Positions 49,045-58,466 of a stretch of 64,000 nucleotides of DNA are shown in pieces. The position numbers and the translations under genes are program-made. The notes under the pieces are model-generated. The model saw nothing but the letters and a program-made list of their open reading frames with translations, ran no database searches and was not told the origin of the DNA. The stretch comes from Xenorhabdus thuongxuanensis (GTDB lineage Bacteria; Pseudomonadota; Gammaproteobacteria; Enterobacterales; Enterobacteriaceae). The stretch lies in the NCBI RefSeq assembly GCF_001908095.1, contig NZ_MKGR01000009.1, positions 62,001 through 126,000 on the forward strand, read 5' to 3'. Position 1 is the first letter of the stretch, and each line of letters starts with the position of its first letter.

Positions 49045-51954
49045 TTATAGAGCACCACCATCTCTACGTTCATTCAGAAAATAGTCCCTGGCGCCTTTTT
49101 TGCTCATTTCATAAACGAGCTTTAATGCCTGGGGACCAATTTGTCCGTTACTGCCGTCATTATTGATGGTGATGTGGTTTTGCTGAACGAATCCAGTATC
49201 ACGACCGGATAATTTAGCCACCACCCCCAATTTTCCATCTGCCCCGCGACGTAACGGGAATATTCCCTCGGGACCTGCCTCACCCATTACACCTGCGCCA
49301 TGCGCAAAGGCAAACATAGTGGGGCGATTAACAATCTGTCCACTGTATGCACTAAGACTAGGCGAAGTGTATACATTCCCTTTGGCATTTGGTGTCACGC
49401 TGCCAAAGCTAAAGCCCATCGCTTCAATACCTTTGATAATAGACATTTTCACAAAGATATCGGTCAACATTTTTAAAATAGAGCGGGTGAATTCCTTGAA
49501 ATTAGCCTCCCCCTCCACCAGCACATTAGTTAACTGGCTACTAAACCCATTAAGGGCAGCAGAAGCCGCATTTTGTACCTGAGAGTTAACATCAATGGCT
49601 GTATCGCGATAATTAGCCCATGCTGTTTGCGCTCCAGCGAGCCAATTAGCCCGTTTCTGATCTTCCATTTCAAAGGTTTTCTGTTGTTCCGCCAGCATAT
49701 CATTCAGTCGTGGATTATTTTTATGACCGGAGAGCAATTGAGCCCGTTCCAGACCACGTTGCGCTTCGCGACTAGATTTCCCTAGATTAGCTTCAATAGC
49801 ATCTCGTTTAGCCTGTTGCTGGGAGGTGTACTTATCTGCCTGATCTTGCAGACGGTTCAGTCGCTCCTGAAATGCAATCTCATCCCCGATAGTGGCCAGT
49901 TTTTCTTTTTGAGCTAAGATGCTCTCTTTGCTGGATAGCAATGATTTTTCATCCAGAGTTAGTTTACGAGTGCGAGCCGCTTCTTCGAGAATGTTAAACT
50001 GCGCTTGTTCTTTCCACAGATCTTTGCGCTGTTGGCTGATAACATCGTCAACACTTTGATGTTTCTTAAGGACTTCAAGCTGGGATTGTAAAGACAGCAA
50101 GTCGCGGGCAGCTTTTTCATCCTCACGTGTGCCTGCATCAACTTGATATTTACTTCCTTTTAGATAACCAGGCCCTCGACGGTCACGAAATTCGTGATCG
50201 ATACCAGCGCGAGCTTTCGCAATATCCTCTGCCGTCCATAGTTTAGTTTTACCTTCTTTGGCTAGTCGGATATTTTCTAGTATCAATTTATTTAACATCT
50301 TGTGTTCATGCTGTCTTTTCTCTGCCCAGCTCGTCCCCTTATCAACCAACTGATTAAACTTAATCTGACTGGTGATACTGCGCTCTTGAAGTTCTGCGGA
50401 CTCCTTCTCTTTCCTTATTTTGGTATCGAGTTCACGCAGTTCTTTCCTCCACTGATCTAATATTTCATTTGATATGCTGGGTGTTCCTCCATTATGACGG
50501 CGAGGGTCATTTTCTGCCGAACGGATTTTTAATAACAACCTAGCCCTGTGCTCTGCCTCAGACGGTTTAGCTCCGATTCCTATGACAGAGTCCCACATCA
50601 AATTAGCAGCACGTTTAATTTCATCAAATAATTTGGGTAATGTACCCATACTATTACGGATTTCGTCCGCACGCTCAGCCATGGCTCCACTTAATGCATT
50701 AGTGGCATAAGTAACAGCTTCCGTTATTTTTCCTTGAAGTTCCAATTCTTTAATGTGCTGGAGTACGTTAACGGATAGGTAACGATATTGCTTATTCAGA
50801 GCAACAGAACCACCATAAGGATCATCAGATAATCGGGCGAAATGTGAAACCAACTCATCAACGCTCTGCCCAGAATAACGAGAAAATTCGACAATAGATT
50901 GCCCTGCTTTACTAATATCTACATTGAGCTTAAGCCCTGCATTCATCAGCTTAATGAGCGCCTCGGCGGCAACTTCTGCCCCTGCTCCCGTTTTACTGAT
51001 ATTCTCTGCATAACCGATCAATTGCCCTTGCGTAATCCCTGCAAACCGCCCAGAAGCGATAACCGCCTTATTAAAATGTTCCTGTAATTCTATAGCCTGA
51101 TAATAAGCCTTGGTGACACCTCCTATTCCTGTAATTGCCGCCCCCCAACCCCCGCCACGTAGTAGGCTGCCCATACCTATTGAATCAGAAAGATTCTTAA
51201 GCCCACTAATAATCGATTCATTATTTCGGTTTAAGTTATTTGTCTCCTTATTCACTTCTTTGAGTTTGTTGATAAGCGGCGTAGCCTGCTGCGTGACCCC
51301 CAATTGTGCGGCTTTCAGTTCCAGCATCTCGGTACGACTTTTCCCGACCGCCTCCGCCTTTTGCCTGAGCGTCTGAATAAAACGTGATCTTTCTTGCGCC
51401 AGTGTCACTTCTTCCCGTTTTAATGCGCCGGTCTGTGCGGTGATTTGTGACAACAGGGTCAGGTAATCGCGATTACTGACGATACCCGCCTGGGCTTCCC
51501 GGTGCAGGCGCGAGCGCAACGCCCGTAGTGCTTCCAGTCCCCCGCCCAGCTTTTTAATGCTGTCCAGTTGACGGAAATAGGCTTCCGTGGCCGCATCCTG
51601 CTGTTGTTTGCGGGCGCTGGCCGCCAGGGATTTAGCCTGGTTCTGTTGTGCCATTTTCGCCGCACGCTGCTGAATGGCGATCACTTCACGCTCGGCATTG
51701 CGGTACTCACGCACATAACGCTCAATCACGTGCTCTTGCTGGCGGTCAAGTTGCTGTAACGTTTTAGCGGCACTGGCCGTTGAGTTTTTTATGGATTCAG
51801 CCTGTTGCTGCGCTAATTGATCCAGGCGGCGGGCACTGGCATCCGCCCGCTCGGCATTTTGTTTCAGGTGACGCTCAACGCGCCCCATCTGTTCTTTAAA
51901 CGCGACACTGTCAACCGTGAGGTCAACCACCAGATCCGCGATTTGCTGGCTCAT
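49045..51954 (-). CDS. Tape measure protein gpH
   Basis: 969 residues, longer than lambda gpH (853), implying a slightly longer tail. The N-terminus MSQQIADLVVDLTVDSVAFK is followed by long coiled-coil and Gln-rich segments. The C-terminus (GEAGPEGIFPLRRGADGKLG) is the conserved gpH ending. It sets tail length and is ejected with the DNA. It sits downstream of the G/T pair, as in lambda. Confidence 0.93.
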   Translation of the reverse strand: MSQQIADLVVDLTVDSVAFKEQMGRVERHLKQNAERADASARRLDQLAQQQAESIKNSTASAAKTLQQLDRQQEHVIERYVREYRNAEREVIAIQQRAAKMAQQNQAKSLAASARKQQQDAATEAYFRQLDSIKKLGGGLEALRALRSRLHREAQAGIVSNRDYLTLLSQITAQTGALKREEVTLAQERSRFIQTLRQKAEAVGKSRTEMLELKAAQLGVTQQATPLINKLKEVNKETNNLNRNNESIISGLKNLSDSIGMGSLLRGGGWGAAITGIGGVTKAYYQAIELQEHFNKAVIASGRFAGITQGQLIGYAENISKTGAGAEVAAEALIKLMNAGLKLNVDISKAGQSIVEFSRYSGQSVDELVSHFARLSDDPYGGSVALNKQYRYLSVNVLQHIKELELQGKITEAVTYATNALSGAMAERADEIRNSMGTLPKLFDEIKRAANLMWDSVIGIGAKPSEAEHRARLLLKIRSAENDPRRHNGGTPSISNEILDQWRKELRELDTKIRKEKESAELQERSITSQIKFNQLVDKGTSWAEKRQHEHKMLNKLILENIRLAKEGKTKLWTAEDIAKARAGIDHEFRDRRGPGYLKGSKYQVDAGTREDEKAARDLLSLQSQLEVLKKHQSVDDVISQQRKDLWKEQAQFNILEEAARTRKLTLDEKSLLSSKESILAQKEKLATIGDEIAFQERLNRLQDQADKYTSQQQAKRDAIEANLGKSSREAQRGLERAQLLSGHKNNPRLNDMLAEQQKTFEMEDQKRANWLAGAQTAWANYRDTAIDVNSQVQNAASAALNGFSSQLTNVLVEGEANFKEFTRSILKMLTDIFVKMSIIKGIEAMGFSFGSVTPNAKGNVYTSPSLSAYSGQIVNRPTMFAFAHGAGVMGEAGPEGIFPLRRGADGKLGVVAKLSGRDTGFVQQNHITINNDGSNGQIGPQALKLVYEMSKKGARDYFLNERRDGGAL

Positions 51955-52267
51955 ATCTGACTCCTCCCGCGATACCTTCCCCCGCTGCCATCAGCATCTC
52001 GTCATCCATCTCAACGGCGGGGGCATCACGCTGTAGTAAACTAAAGTCCGGCATCGTGACCGTGGATGTTTCCCCCAGCATTTGAACCAGGGTGTAATTC
52101 AGCCCGGCAAATTCCATATCCAGCAACTGGGGACTAAAGGGCGTCTCACCGAAATACCGCAGCCAGTCCCCCAGTTCCGACGCCGATATCTCACTTAACA
52201 GCCGGCGCCAGTCAGCCCGCCGGAATTCATGGGCCAGACGCAGGATAAACTGACGCTCACGGGTCAC
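51923..52267 (-). CDS. Tail assembly chaperone, gpT part (expressed as gpGT by -1 frameshift)
   Basis: About 114 codons in the -1 frame relative to gpG, starting at GTG only formally; in lambda the T sequence is made only fused to G. Sequence such as RERQFILRLAHEFRRADWRR and DMEFAGLNYTLVQMLG has the size and position of the T domain. It overlaps gpG by four bases and the tape-measure start by 32. Confidence 0.8.
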   Translation of the reverse strand: MTRERQFILRLAHEFRRADWRRLLSEISASELGDWLRYFGETPFSPQLLDMEFAGLNYTLVQMLGETSTVTMPDFSLLQRDAPAVEMDDEMLMAAGEGIAGGVRYEPANRGSGG

Positions 52268-52635
52268 GACTTTTCCAGCGGTTCCGCCGTTGCTTCTGTG
52301 GTTTCCTCATCCCGCGTCATATCACTGAGCAACAACACCTGTTGCGCAGCGGCTTCCAGTGCCTTAGGTGACCAGCGGGATAACACGTCCCGATAGAGAG
52401 CGTCTATTTCCCTGGGTCCCCCTTCGGCATGCCAGAGCGAACGGGACACTAACCACGCATGGGATTCCACATTCATACGGGCAAAGAACACTGTGCGTTT
52501 CGCCTCGTCTTCCGGTTGCGCCTGCTCTGACTGCAACACTAAAAAATCGAAATATTCGATACGCTGTAGCGCGGACAGTTCAGACAATGACAGTGTCATG
52601 CCGCCATAGGTAAACTCACCTTGTTTTAAAAACAT
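52264..52635 (-). CDS. Tail assembly chaperone gpG
   Basis: 123 residues. The start MFLKQGEFTYGGMTLSLSEL and EGGPREIDALYRDVLSRWSP are typical of the lambda gpG family. The gene ends GAA CCG CTG GAA AAG TCG TGA. The stretch G-GAA-AAG is placed like the lambda slippery GGGAAAG but is not a perfect X-XXY-YYZ heptamer. A slip there would join it to T as LEK-VVTRERQ. gpG and gpGT together coat the tape measure during assembly. Confidence 0.88.
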   Translation of the reverse strand: MFLKQGEFTYGGMTLSLSELSALQRIEYFDFLVLQSEQAQPEDEAKRTVFFARMNVESHAWLVSRSLWHAEGGPREIDALYRDVLSRWSPKALEAAAQQVLLLSDMTRDEETTEATAEPLEKS

Positions 52636-52646
52636 ACCTGTGCTCC

Positions 52647-53147
52647 TTATTCGTTATCTTTTTTCACCGGGGTTTTGGGCTGAATTTCTTCCGCCAGGAC
52701 AGGACGGCCGCTATTGGTCACCTTGATGGTGCGGGTGATGACTTCCTTCACCGGAATGGTTTTACCGAGCGAACTGACCCAGCCCTTAAACACATCAACC
52801 GCCCCGTTGGGGTAGCGAATACGATAAAATCGCACATCACCGGCGTGAAACCATGCCAGCAAGTCTTTCTGTCCCTGCTCGCCCGGTTTCCACGCCAGCG
52901 TAATACTGGCTTCACCGGCGGATTTTTCCCCCTGCGCCGTCGCCTTCCAGTCGGCATCTTCATCATCCAGATAGGTGTCGTCGTAACTTTCTGCACTGAT
53001 TTCACCCGGCTGCAATTCCTTGATCTTAGCTAAGCGTGTCCACGGTGTGTCGCTGAACGGATCTTTAAGTGGGTCGCCCTCCCCGCTAAAAATCCACAGC
53101 GTGGTGCCCGCCCCTTTAACGGGCTGGAGTGGATTAGGTATCACCAT
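52647..53147 (-). CDS. Major tail tube protein gpV (without Ig-like domain)
   Basis: 166 residues. [40 protein letters not shown] and [14 protein letters not shown] match lambda gpV closely. The C-terminal Big_2 domain of lambda gpV (total 246 residues) is missing, and the protein ends in a short charged tail. It builds the tail tube. Confidence 0.94.
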   Translation of the reverse strand: MVIPNPLQPVKGAGTTLWIFSGEGDPLKDPFSDTPWTRLAKIKELQPGEISAESYDDTYLDDEDADWKATAQGEKSAGEASITLAWKPGEQGQKDLLAWFHAGDVRFYRIRYPNGAVDVFKGWVSSLGKTIPVKEVITRTIKVTNSGRPVLAEEIQPKTPVKKDNE

Positions 53148-53158
53148 ACTTTATATCC

Positions 53159-53557
53159 TTACATTGAATAAATTAATTGATAGGAGAGGTCAACCGACCC
53201 CCAGAGTCCCATGTCATCATCCCGTTGGTAGTCATACCCGATGGGTGACATCGCGTCGATAAGAGCACTCAAGGCAGGAATGTGACGCAGTGCCGGATAC
53301 AGGGTGTTTTCCACCCACTTATCCAGCTCAGAATCAGGCTGGCTGGCTTTCAAAAAGAGCTCAATGTGCAAAACCACCTGCCATTGGTCTTCATCCACGG
53401 CGTTGTCGGTTGATTGCGCCTCGGTGAGATACACGGCAATGGCCGGAAACTCCTGCTCATCGACAAAAAAAGGGCGGCCATCAAATACCGTTGCGCCGTT
53501 CGCGTGGGGCGCCAACGCGGCAATGACCGCTTGACGGATCGTACTGTGTTTACTCAT
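53159..53557 (-). CDS. Minor tail protein gpU
   Basis: 132 residues, the lambda length (131). MSKHSTIRQAVIAALAPHAN and GSVDLSYQLIYSM are recognisable family ends. gpU forms the hexameric terminator at the head end of the tail. Its start overlaps the gpZ stop by one base. Confidence 0.9.
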   Translation of the reverse strand: MSKHSTIRQAVIAALAPHANGATVFDGRPFFVDEQEFPAIAVYLTEAQSTDNAVDEDQWQVVLHIELFLKASQPDSELDKWVENTLYPALRHIPALSALIDAMSPIGYDYQRDDDMGLWGSVDLSYQLIYSM

Positions 53558-54117
53558 TAGCGTTTCCCCTGAATATACAGCCGGAGCTGGTGTTTTAAGG
53601 CCGCCGCCAGCTCTTTAGGCATATCCGTTTGCAGCAGTTTTTCCGATTCTTCCCGGTATGCCTTCGTCAGCGGCGTCACCAGGGGGATTTTCACTACATC
53701 AATGGGATAGCGTGCCGGCCCCTGACGCTGCAAAATATGCCAGCGTCCGTTGGCCAGCCGCTGAATAAAGGCATTTTTGAACGTGAATCGCCCGGCCTTT
53801 AAGACACTGCCCCGGCCAAATGGGGTTCCTTTTCGCCGTGAGAGTTGCAGCCGGACATGACCCAGGGCAATTGCCGGTAAGTTTCCCCGGTTCACCACCA
53901 GCCGTGCACGGGGTGGGGTGCGGTGAGAGCTCGCCCGGCGAAAGCGGACACGTTGTCGAATTAATTTTTGTGGGATCCGGGTCTCCCGTGCGACCCGCTT
54001 CACACTGCGACTCATGGTACGGGCAGCAACCCGGTTGACCGCCTGCGCTGTCGCGGTGGGCACCAGCCGATGACTTAATTGGTTGAGATTTTTAATCGCC
54101 TGCTCAACACCTTGCAT
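53557..54117 (-). CDS. Minor tail protein gpZ
   Basis: 186 residues, very basic, with AIKNLNQLSHRLVPTATAQA and PKELAAALKHQLRLYIQGKR. Size and order (between FII and U) fit lambda gpZ, which is needed for proper positioning of DNA in the tail. It is close to the FII-like gene upstream (eight-base gap). Confidence 0.88.
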   Translation of the reverse strand: MQGVEQAIKNLNQLSHRLVPTATAQAVNRVAARTMSRSVKRVARETRIPQKLIRQRVRFRRASSHRTPPRARLVVNRGNLPAIALGHVRLQLSRRKGTPFGRGSVLKAGRFTFKNAFIQRLANGRWHILQRQGPARYPIDVVKIPLVTPLTKAYREESEKLLQTDMPKELAAALKHQLRLYIQGKR

Positions 54118-54125
54118 AATCCCTC

Positions 54126-54398
54126 CTATTCCACCCAGATATGAGGCTTATGGTTAAAACGCTGGTGACGGGTCACAACCCGCGTTTCCCCATCGACCAC
54201 CACTTCATCATCACGCCGCGGATGATACGCGGATGAGAACACCACGTAGCTCACCCCGTCACCGCTAACCGGTCCCATCTCGGGAATAAATTGCGCCTCA
54301 AGCGCCGGATACGGTACGCCATTAATGCGGATAGTTTTTCCCATCCGCCGGGCGGTCACCGTATCCATATGCTGGCGCAGTCGCTCAAACGCCGTCAT
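54126..54398 (-). CDS. Head-tail attachment protein, gpFII-like
   Basis: 90 residues, starting MTAFERLRQHMDTVTARRMG. By size and position between the capsid genes and gpZ it is the FII-type connector. Sequence resemblance to lambda FII (117 residues) is weak by eye. It would form the interface where the tail docks on the head. Confidence 0.7.
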   Translation of the reverse strand: MTAFERLRQHMDTVTARRMGKTIRINGVPYPALEAQFIPEMGPVSGDGVSYVVFSSAYHPRRDDEVVVDGETRVVTRHQRFNHKPHIWVE

Positions 54399-54401
54399 GT
54401 T

Positions 54402-54746
54402 TTAACCCTGTGCTGTCACAGTCGGGATATGCACATTCAGTTTGACTGCCACGGTCTCATCCGTCGTCTCGGCATCCGCCCAGACCACACCAATAGTCGC
54501 CCCCGTCTCAGAAACAATCGTGTCTTTCACCGCGGCCGGTTGTCCTGCTTTCAGTGCCATCCCCGCTTTTTTGTTGAGCAGGAAGACCCCAGCCGCAAAG
54601 CCATCCCCGGTCTCGTTCGGTGCAATATCGGTGATAGCGACTGCCGCCAGTGCGCCAACCAAAACCACCTGACCACTCAGGATGGGGTCTTTCGTTGTGT
54701 TTGTGATGGCGATTGTTGAGCCCTGCTGTAAATAATTTTTAGCCAT
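54402..54746 (-). CDS. DUF2190-type capsid protein (decoration role likely)
   Basis: 114 residues with AKNYLQQGSTIAITNTTKDP and VALVGALAAVAI-like strands (actual: VVLVGALAAVAITDIAPNET). DUF2190 proteins sit beside major capsid genes in many siphophages and probably stabilise or decorate the capsid, as gpD does in lambda. It follows the capsid gene after a terminator. Confidence 0.8.
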   Translation of the reverse strand: MAKNYLQQGSTIAITNTTKDPILSGQVVLVGALAAVAITDIAPNETGDGFAAGVFLLNKKAGMALKAGQPAAVKDTIVSETGATIGVVWADAETTDETVAVKLNVHIPTVTAQG

Positions 54747-54787
54747 AGTAACCTCACAGGCTCCAGCCGGAGCCTGATTTCAGATAG

Positions 54788-54806
54788 AAAAAAAGCCCAT
54801 ACGGGC
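54788..54806 (-). terminator. Terminator after the capsid gene
   Basis: On the minus strand GCCC (54803-54806) and GGGC (54795-54798) form a short stem with a four-base loop, followed by T7. It is partial in strength and inside the late operon, so readthrough by an antiterminator is likely. Confidence 0.6.
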
Positions 54807-54827
54807 ATTGAAAGGAATACGCAGTGA

Positions 54828-56777
54828 TTATTTTCCGGTCACTTTCACCAGACCGCGATAGTCCACGGGCGCCACGCCGGCATCAATGCGCACTTTGGTC
54901 GTGACCCCGTCAGAGGTAAAGCCCTCCTTCTGATCAATGTAGGGCGTATCAATGCCGTTGAGGTACGCGACTTCAATGGTATCGGTGCCTTTGGCGGCCA
55001 GCATATACCAGTCCTTTTCGCTGGCATCATCCAGGCGCGGCTCAGCAATGATTTCCGCCAGATTACGGATCGGGTTGATAATATTGGCGTTAACGTCCGC
55101 CCCTTTGACACTGCCTGACCCGACCACCTGAATCGCCAGCGTTTCCAGTGCAGTTGGCACCAGCATAAAGGCCGGGCGAATATTCAACGCCCGTTCGCCG
55201 TCTTTCTGGCGTCGCATAGCCTGACGACCTTGGCTGATCGTGTCCACATCGATAGTCCCGCTCAGCAAGTTGTTGTGCGCCTCACCGAAGAGCGCGTCAC
55301 CATCACTTAACGCCGGATTATCTATCAGGGTGGCATACACCAGATCCCCGATAGTGGCCTTGGCTGCCCGGCCTAACTTCATCGGGACATCCGTCAGCAT
55401 ATTCATGTCATCATTAATGATCGCCTGCCGGGTAATGCTGAACAACTCACCGTAGGTTGCTAATGCGATGGTCGCCCCTTTATCACCCAGCGTAACATAC
55501 TGGTATTCTGCCCCTTCACGTACCTGGCGCAGTGACGGAAACGCACCGATACCCACCCGGTGAGCGGTTTTAAAGTCACTGAGCTGCCCTTTCTTGACCC
55601 ATTTCTCAAACGTTTCTTCCGCCGATTCCCAGCCTTGCAGGATGGATTTGTGGGCGACATCCAGCAGGATATGGCCAAAATCCGACGTACTGTGGGTGAA
55701 GGCCTGTGCCACCATCTGCATCGGGTTGTAGGTGGTCACCCCAATTCCCCGCTCAGTTAATGACATACGGGCCAGTTCACGCAAGGTCATTGCGTTATAG
55801 GGGTTATCCTGTTCATAATGCTCATGGCCGGCGCGCGCCATCAGCGACTGACGCACCCCATCCCCCACAAAATTACCGTGGTGGGCGTGAATATGGGCAT
55901 GGCCCTGTTTGTCGGACGGGGTGGATTCGTTCCCCAATGTGGCCAGTAACTTATCTTTGGCTTGGGCGACAGTGCATTGCGCATCGGACAGACACGTAAT
56001 CATCAGATCCGTGTGCTTGCCGCCAAACAGGGCAAACACGTCCTTGATGCCGCTGAGTCGCGCCTGTTCGTCATGCTGAGGCTGGGATTGCGGCACATTA
56101 ACCGGTGCGGATTTCTCCGGCTGCGTGCTGTTTTTCGGGGTAATGTGATTTTTTAATGCATTAGGCATAGCTGTAAATTCCTCGATTCGTTTAGATGTAA
56201 TACATGCCATGGCGTTAACGGGTTCCGTGAGCTGGTCAGCAAATCCATGTGCCAGGCATTCTTCCCCTGACAGCCACGTTTCTTCCCCCAGCATCTGGGC
56301 GATTTCTTCGGGAGACTTGCCGGTTTTGGCTGCATAAGCCGGGATGAGCACATTTTCTAATTTGTCCAGCAAATCAGCATAATCGCGCATATCATTAGCA
56401 TCCCCCCATGAGACACCCCACGGTTTGTGGATCATCATCATGGCGTTTTTCGGCATCACCACCGTATCCCCCACCATGGCAATCACGGATGCCATGGAAG
56501 CGGCCAATCCATCAATGTAGACGGTGATCGTGGCTGGGTGGTTTTTCAGTTGGTTATAAATGGCGATCCCGTCAAAGACCTCACCGCCCGGCGAATGAAT
56601 ATGCAGGTTGATATGCGCCAGGTTACCGAGCGCCATCAAATCTTCGGTAAATCGCCGGGCGCTCACCCCCCAGCCGCCGATTTCATCGTAGATATAGATA
56701 TCTGCGGCTTTTTCACTGGTTGCCTGCATGCGGAACCAGTTTTTCATTGTCGGCGCGGCCGTCATTTGGGGTTTCAT
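54828..56777 (-). CDS. ClpP-like prohead protease fused to major capsid protein
   Basis: 649 residues from MKPQMTAAPTMKNWFRM; earlier in-frame starts lie deeper inside the portal gene. The N-terminal ClpP-type protease (about 1-200) has Ser in GLAASMASVIAM and His in MMMIHKPWG. A His- and Gln-rich linker (about 240-330) follows. The C-terminal half is a major head subunit (RELARMSLTERGIGVTTYNP, FGEAHNNLLSGTIDVDTISQ, LVPTALETLAIQVVGSG). Self-cleavage probably releases the capsid part. It overlaps the portal 3' end by 65 bases. Separate C and E genes do this in lambda. Confidence 0.9.
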   Translation of the reverse strand: MKPQMTAAPTMKNWFRMQATSEKAADIYIYDEIGGWGVSARRFTEDLMALGNLAHINLHIHSPGGEVFDGIAIYNQLKNHPATITVYIDGLAASMASVIAMVGDTVVMPKNAMMMIHKPWGVSWGDANDMRDYADLLDKLENVLIPAYAAKTGKSPEEIAQMLGEETWLSGEECLAHGFADQLTEPVNAMACITSKRIEEFTAMPNALKNHITPKNSTQPEKSAPVNVPQSQPQHDEQARLSGIKDVFALFGGKHTDLMITCLSDAQCTVAQAKDKLLATLGNESTPSDKQGHAHIHAHHGNFVGDGVRQSLMARAGHEHYEQDNPYNAMTLRELARMSLTERGIGVTTYNPMQMVAQAFTHSTSDFGHILLDVAHKSILQGWESAEETFEKWVKKGQLSDFKTAHRVGIGAFPSLRQVREGAEYQYVTLGDKGATIALATYGELFSITRQAIINDDMNMLTDVPMKLGRAAKATIGDLVYATLIDNPALSDGDALFGEAHNNLLSGTIDVDTISQGRQAMRRQKDGERALNIRPAFMLVPTALETLAIQVVGSGSVKGADVNANIINPIRNLAEIIAEPRLDDASEKDWYMLAAKGTDTIEVAYLNGIDTPYIDQKEGFTSDGVTTKVRIDAGVAPVDYRGLVKVTGK

Positions 56778-58257
56778 TGTCGTTATCCGTTTGCTGTGGG
56801 GCATGCTGCCCTCCTCTGTCATTGGCGGGATCGGTATCAAATACCAGCCCTAACCGGTCGTTTTCGTCAATTTCCGCTTTCCGGCGGCGCTTGGTATCCG
56901 CCGGATTAGAGCCGCGGGCGCGTACCCATTCACTCTCGGTGGCTCCCCCGCCCCGTAACAATATCCGCCATGATTCCGCCTCTTTTTTCGGGTCAATCCA
57001 CGGCATAACTGGACCGCTATAGACCGCATTAAAGAGGGAGTGCGGGTTTATCCCCGGCGGCACAGTGATCACGCCGGCGGCAATCGCCATTTTTAACCAG
57101 CGGCGGTACATCGGGCGAGTTATTGCGGCAACAAACGCATCCTGCAAAATACTGTAGCCTTCGAATGACTCCACCAGTTCCTGACGCTGGGCGCTGTAGG
57201 TGCCGTTATAATCCCGGGCAATACTGGAATAACTGCCCCGACTCCCGGCCGCCACCGCGCGTAATTGTCCGTTACGGAAGTGGTGCAAATTGGTATTAGG
57301 GCGGTCAGACTTAATCATGCCGATTTCTTCGCCGGCTTTGAGATTGTCGTAAATGATACCGGGCTGAATATCAATGTTTCGTGGGGCATCCTCATCCCCG
57401 TCATCGAACATCGCCGGTTCCCCTTTTTTGATATACATTCCCAGCGCTGCCGCAATACGCGCCGCAGTCAGTTCAGCATCCTCATACTCCTTCAGGGCGC
57501 TTAACCGCATCAGTATCCCGGACAGCAGGCTGTTTCCCCTGACCTGGTGTAACCGGCGCATCAGTTTCAGGTGCAACATATTGTCCGCATCTAGCGTCTT
57601 GATATCACCTAACACTGCCCCGGATAATGGCAGCTTTTGATACACATGGTATTGCGTCGGCCTGCCCCAGGTATTCAGCGTCACCCCCTGACAAATTCCC
57701 TGCCCCGTATCATTCATGTCTAACGGGACAAAATCGGGCTCCAGGGCTTCAATCCAGAAAGGAATATTCGCGGTGGGGGTGAGATCGGGGGCTTTACCCT
57801 GAACCATCTGGGCAAACACTTCACCATCACGCAGCCAGGTTCGTACCAATAAACGCTCCAGAACCGGACGGGTGAATTGCCCGGTGACCTCCGGTGACAC
57901 AGACCACGCCGACCAGGCCTGGCTGATCTGGGCGGCTAACGCATCCGCGACCAACCCTGTGAGTAACAGTGGTTGTGGCTCAACGATGATACCTTTCGCC
58001 CCGACAATGCGTTCTTCCAGTTTATCCAGCAACCCAATCACCAAATCGTGATTATTATCCAGCCAGCGCGCCTGCTCCCGTAGCGAGCGCCCGCCAAATT
58101 GGGTCAATTGATTGGCGTTCCGGTTCTCCCGTCGTGCCCGGTGTGTCCGTGAGGGTATAGCCGCTTCATACGCTTTAATGGTCAGCCGGGAACGTAAGCG
58201 CGCCGCTTTCCAGCCAGGGGAAATTACACCAATGACGTTATCTAAGATGCCCATCAA
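56713..58257 (-). CDS. Portal protein gpB
   Basis: 514 residues (lambda gpB 533). Conserved segments are GRSLREQARWLDNNHDLVIG, VRTWLRDGEVFAQMVQGK and ISGPVMPW-like (actual: YSGPVMPWIDPKKEAESWRI). The dodecameric portal is the DNA entry channel and the head-tail joint. The start overlaps the gpW stop by four bases. Confidence 0.95.
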   Translation of the reverse strand: MMGILDNVIGVISPGWKAARLRSRLTIKAYEAAIPSRTHRARRENRNANQLTQFGGRSLREQARWLDNNHDLVIGLLDKLEERIVGAKGIIVEPQPLLLTGLVADALAAQISQAWSAWSVSPEVTGQFTRPVLERLLVRTWLRDGEVFAQMVQGKAPDLTPTANIPFWIEALEPDFVPLDMNDTGQGICQGVTLNTWGRPTQYHVYQKLPLSGAVLGDIKTLDADNMLHLKLMRRLHQVRGNSLLSGILMRLSALKEYEDAELTAARIAAALGMYIKKGEPAMFDDGDEDAPRNIDIQPGIIYDNLKAGEEIGMIKSDRPNTNLHHFRNGQLRAVAAGSRGSYSSIARDYNGTYSAQRQELVESFEGYSILQDAFVAAITRPMYRRWLKMAIAAGVITVPPGINPHSLFNAVYSGPVMPWIDPKKEAESWRILLRGGGATESEWVRARGSNPADTKRRRKAEIDENDRLGLVFDTDPANDRGGQHAPQQTDNDNETPNDGRADNEKLVPHAGNQ

Positions 58258-58466
58258 AACCTCGCTAGTTTATACATTGGCGTGCCTTTTTTGCGCCTTT
58301 TCAGCGCACTTAACCGCTGTTCCCAACGCTCCCGCCCTTTCACAATTTCGGTGAGATTTTCCAGTGTCATTGACTGACCATTAAAGGTGAGGGTCTTGCC
58401 TTGCAATACTGTTTTTTCCGCGTCCAGATATTGCTGGATCATGTGTTCAATCTCTTCTTGCGTCAT
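58254..58466 (-). CDS. Head-tail joining protein gpW
   Basis: 70 residues (lambda gpW 68) starting MTQEEIEHMIQQYLDAEKTV, with GKTLTFNGQSMTLENL after it. It plugs the portal before tail attachment. The start is set by the ATGA overlap with the terminase stop; an eleven-codon longer frame lies inside the terminase gene. Confidence 0.92.
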   Translation of the reverse strand: MTQEEIEHMIQQYLDAEKTVLQGKTLTFNGQSMTLENLTEIVKGRERWEQRLSALKRRKKGTPMYKLARF

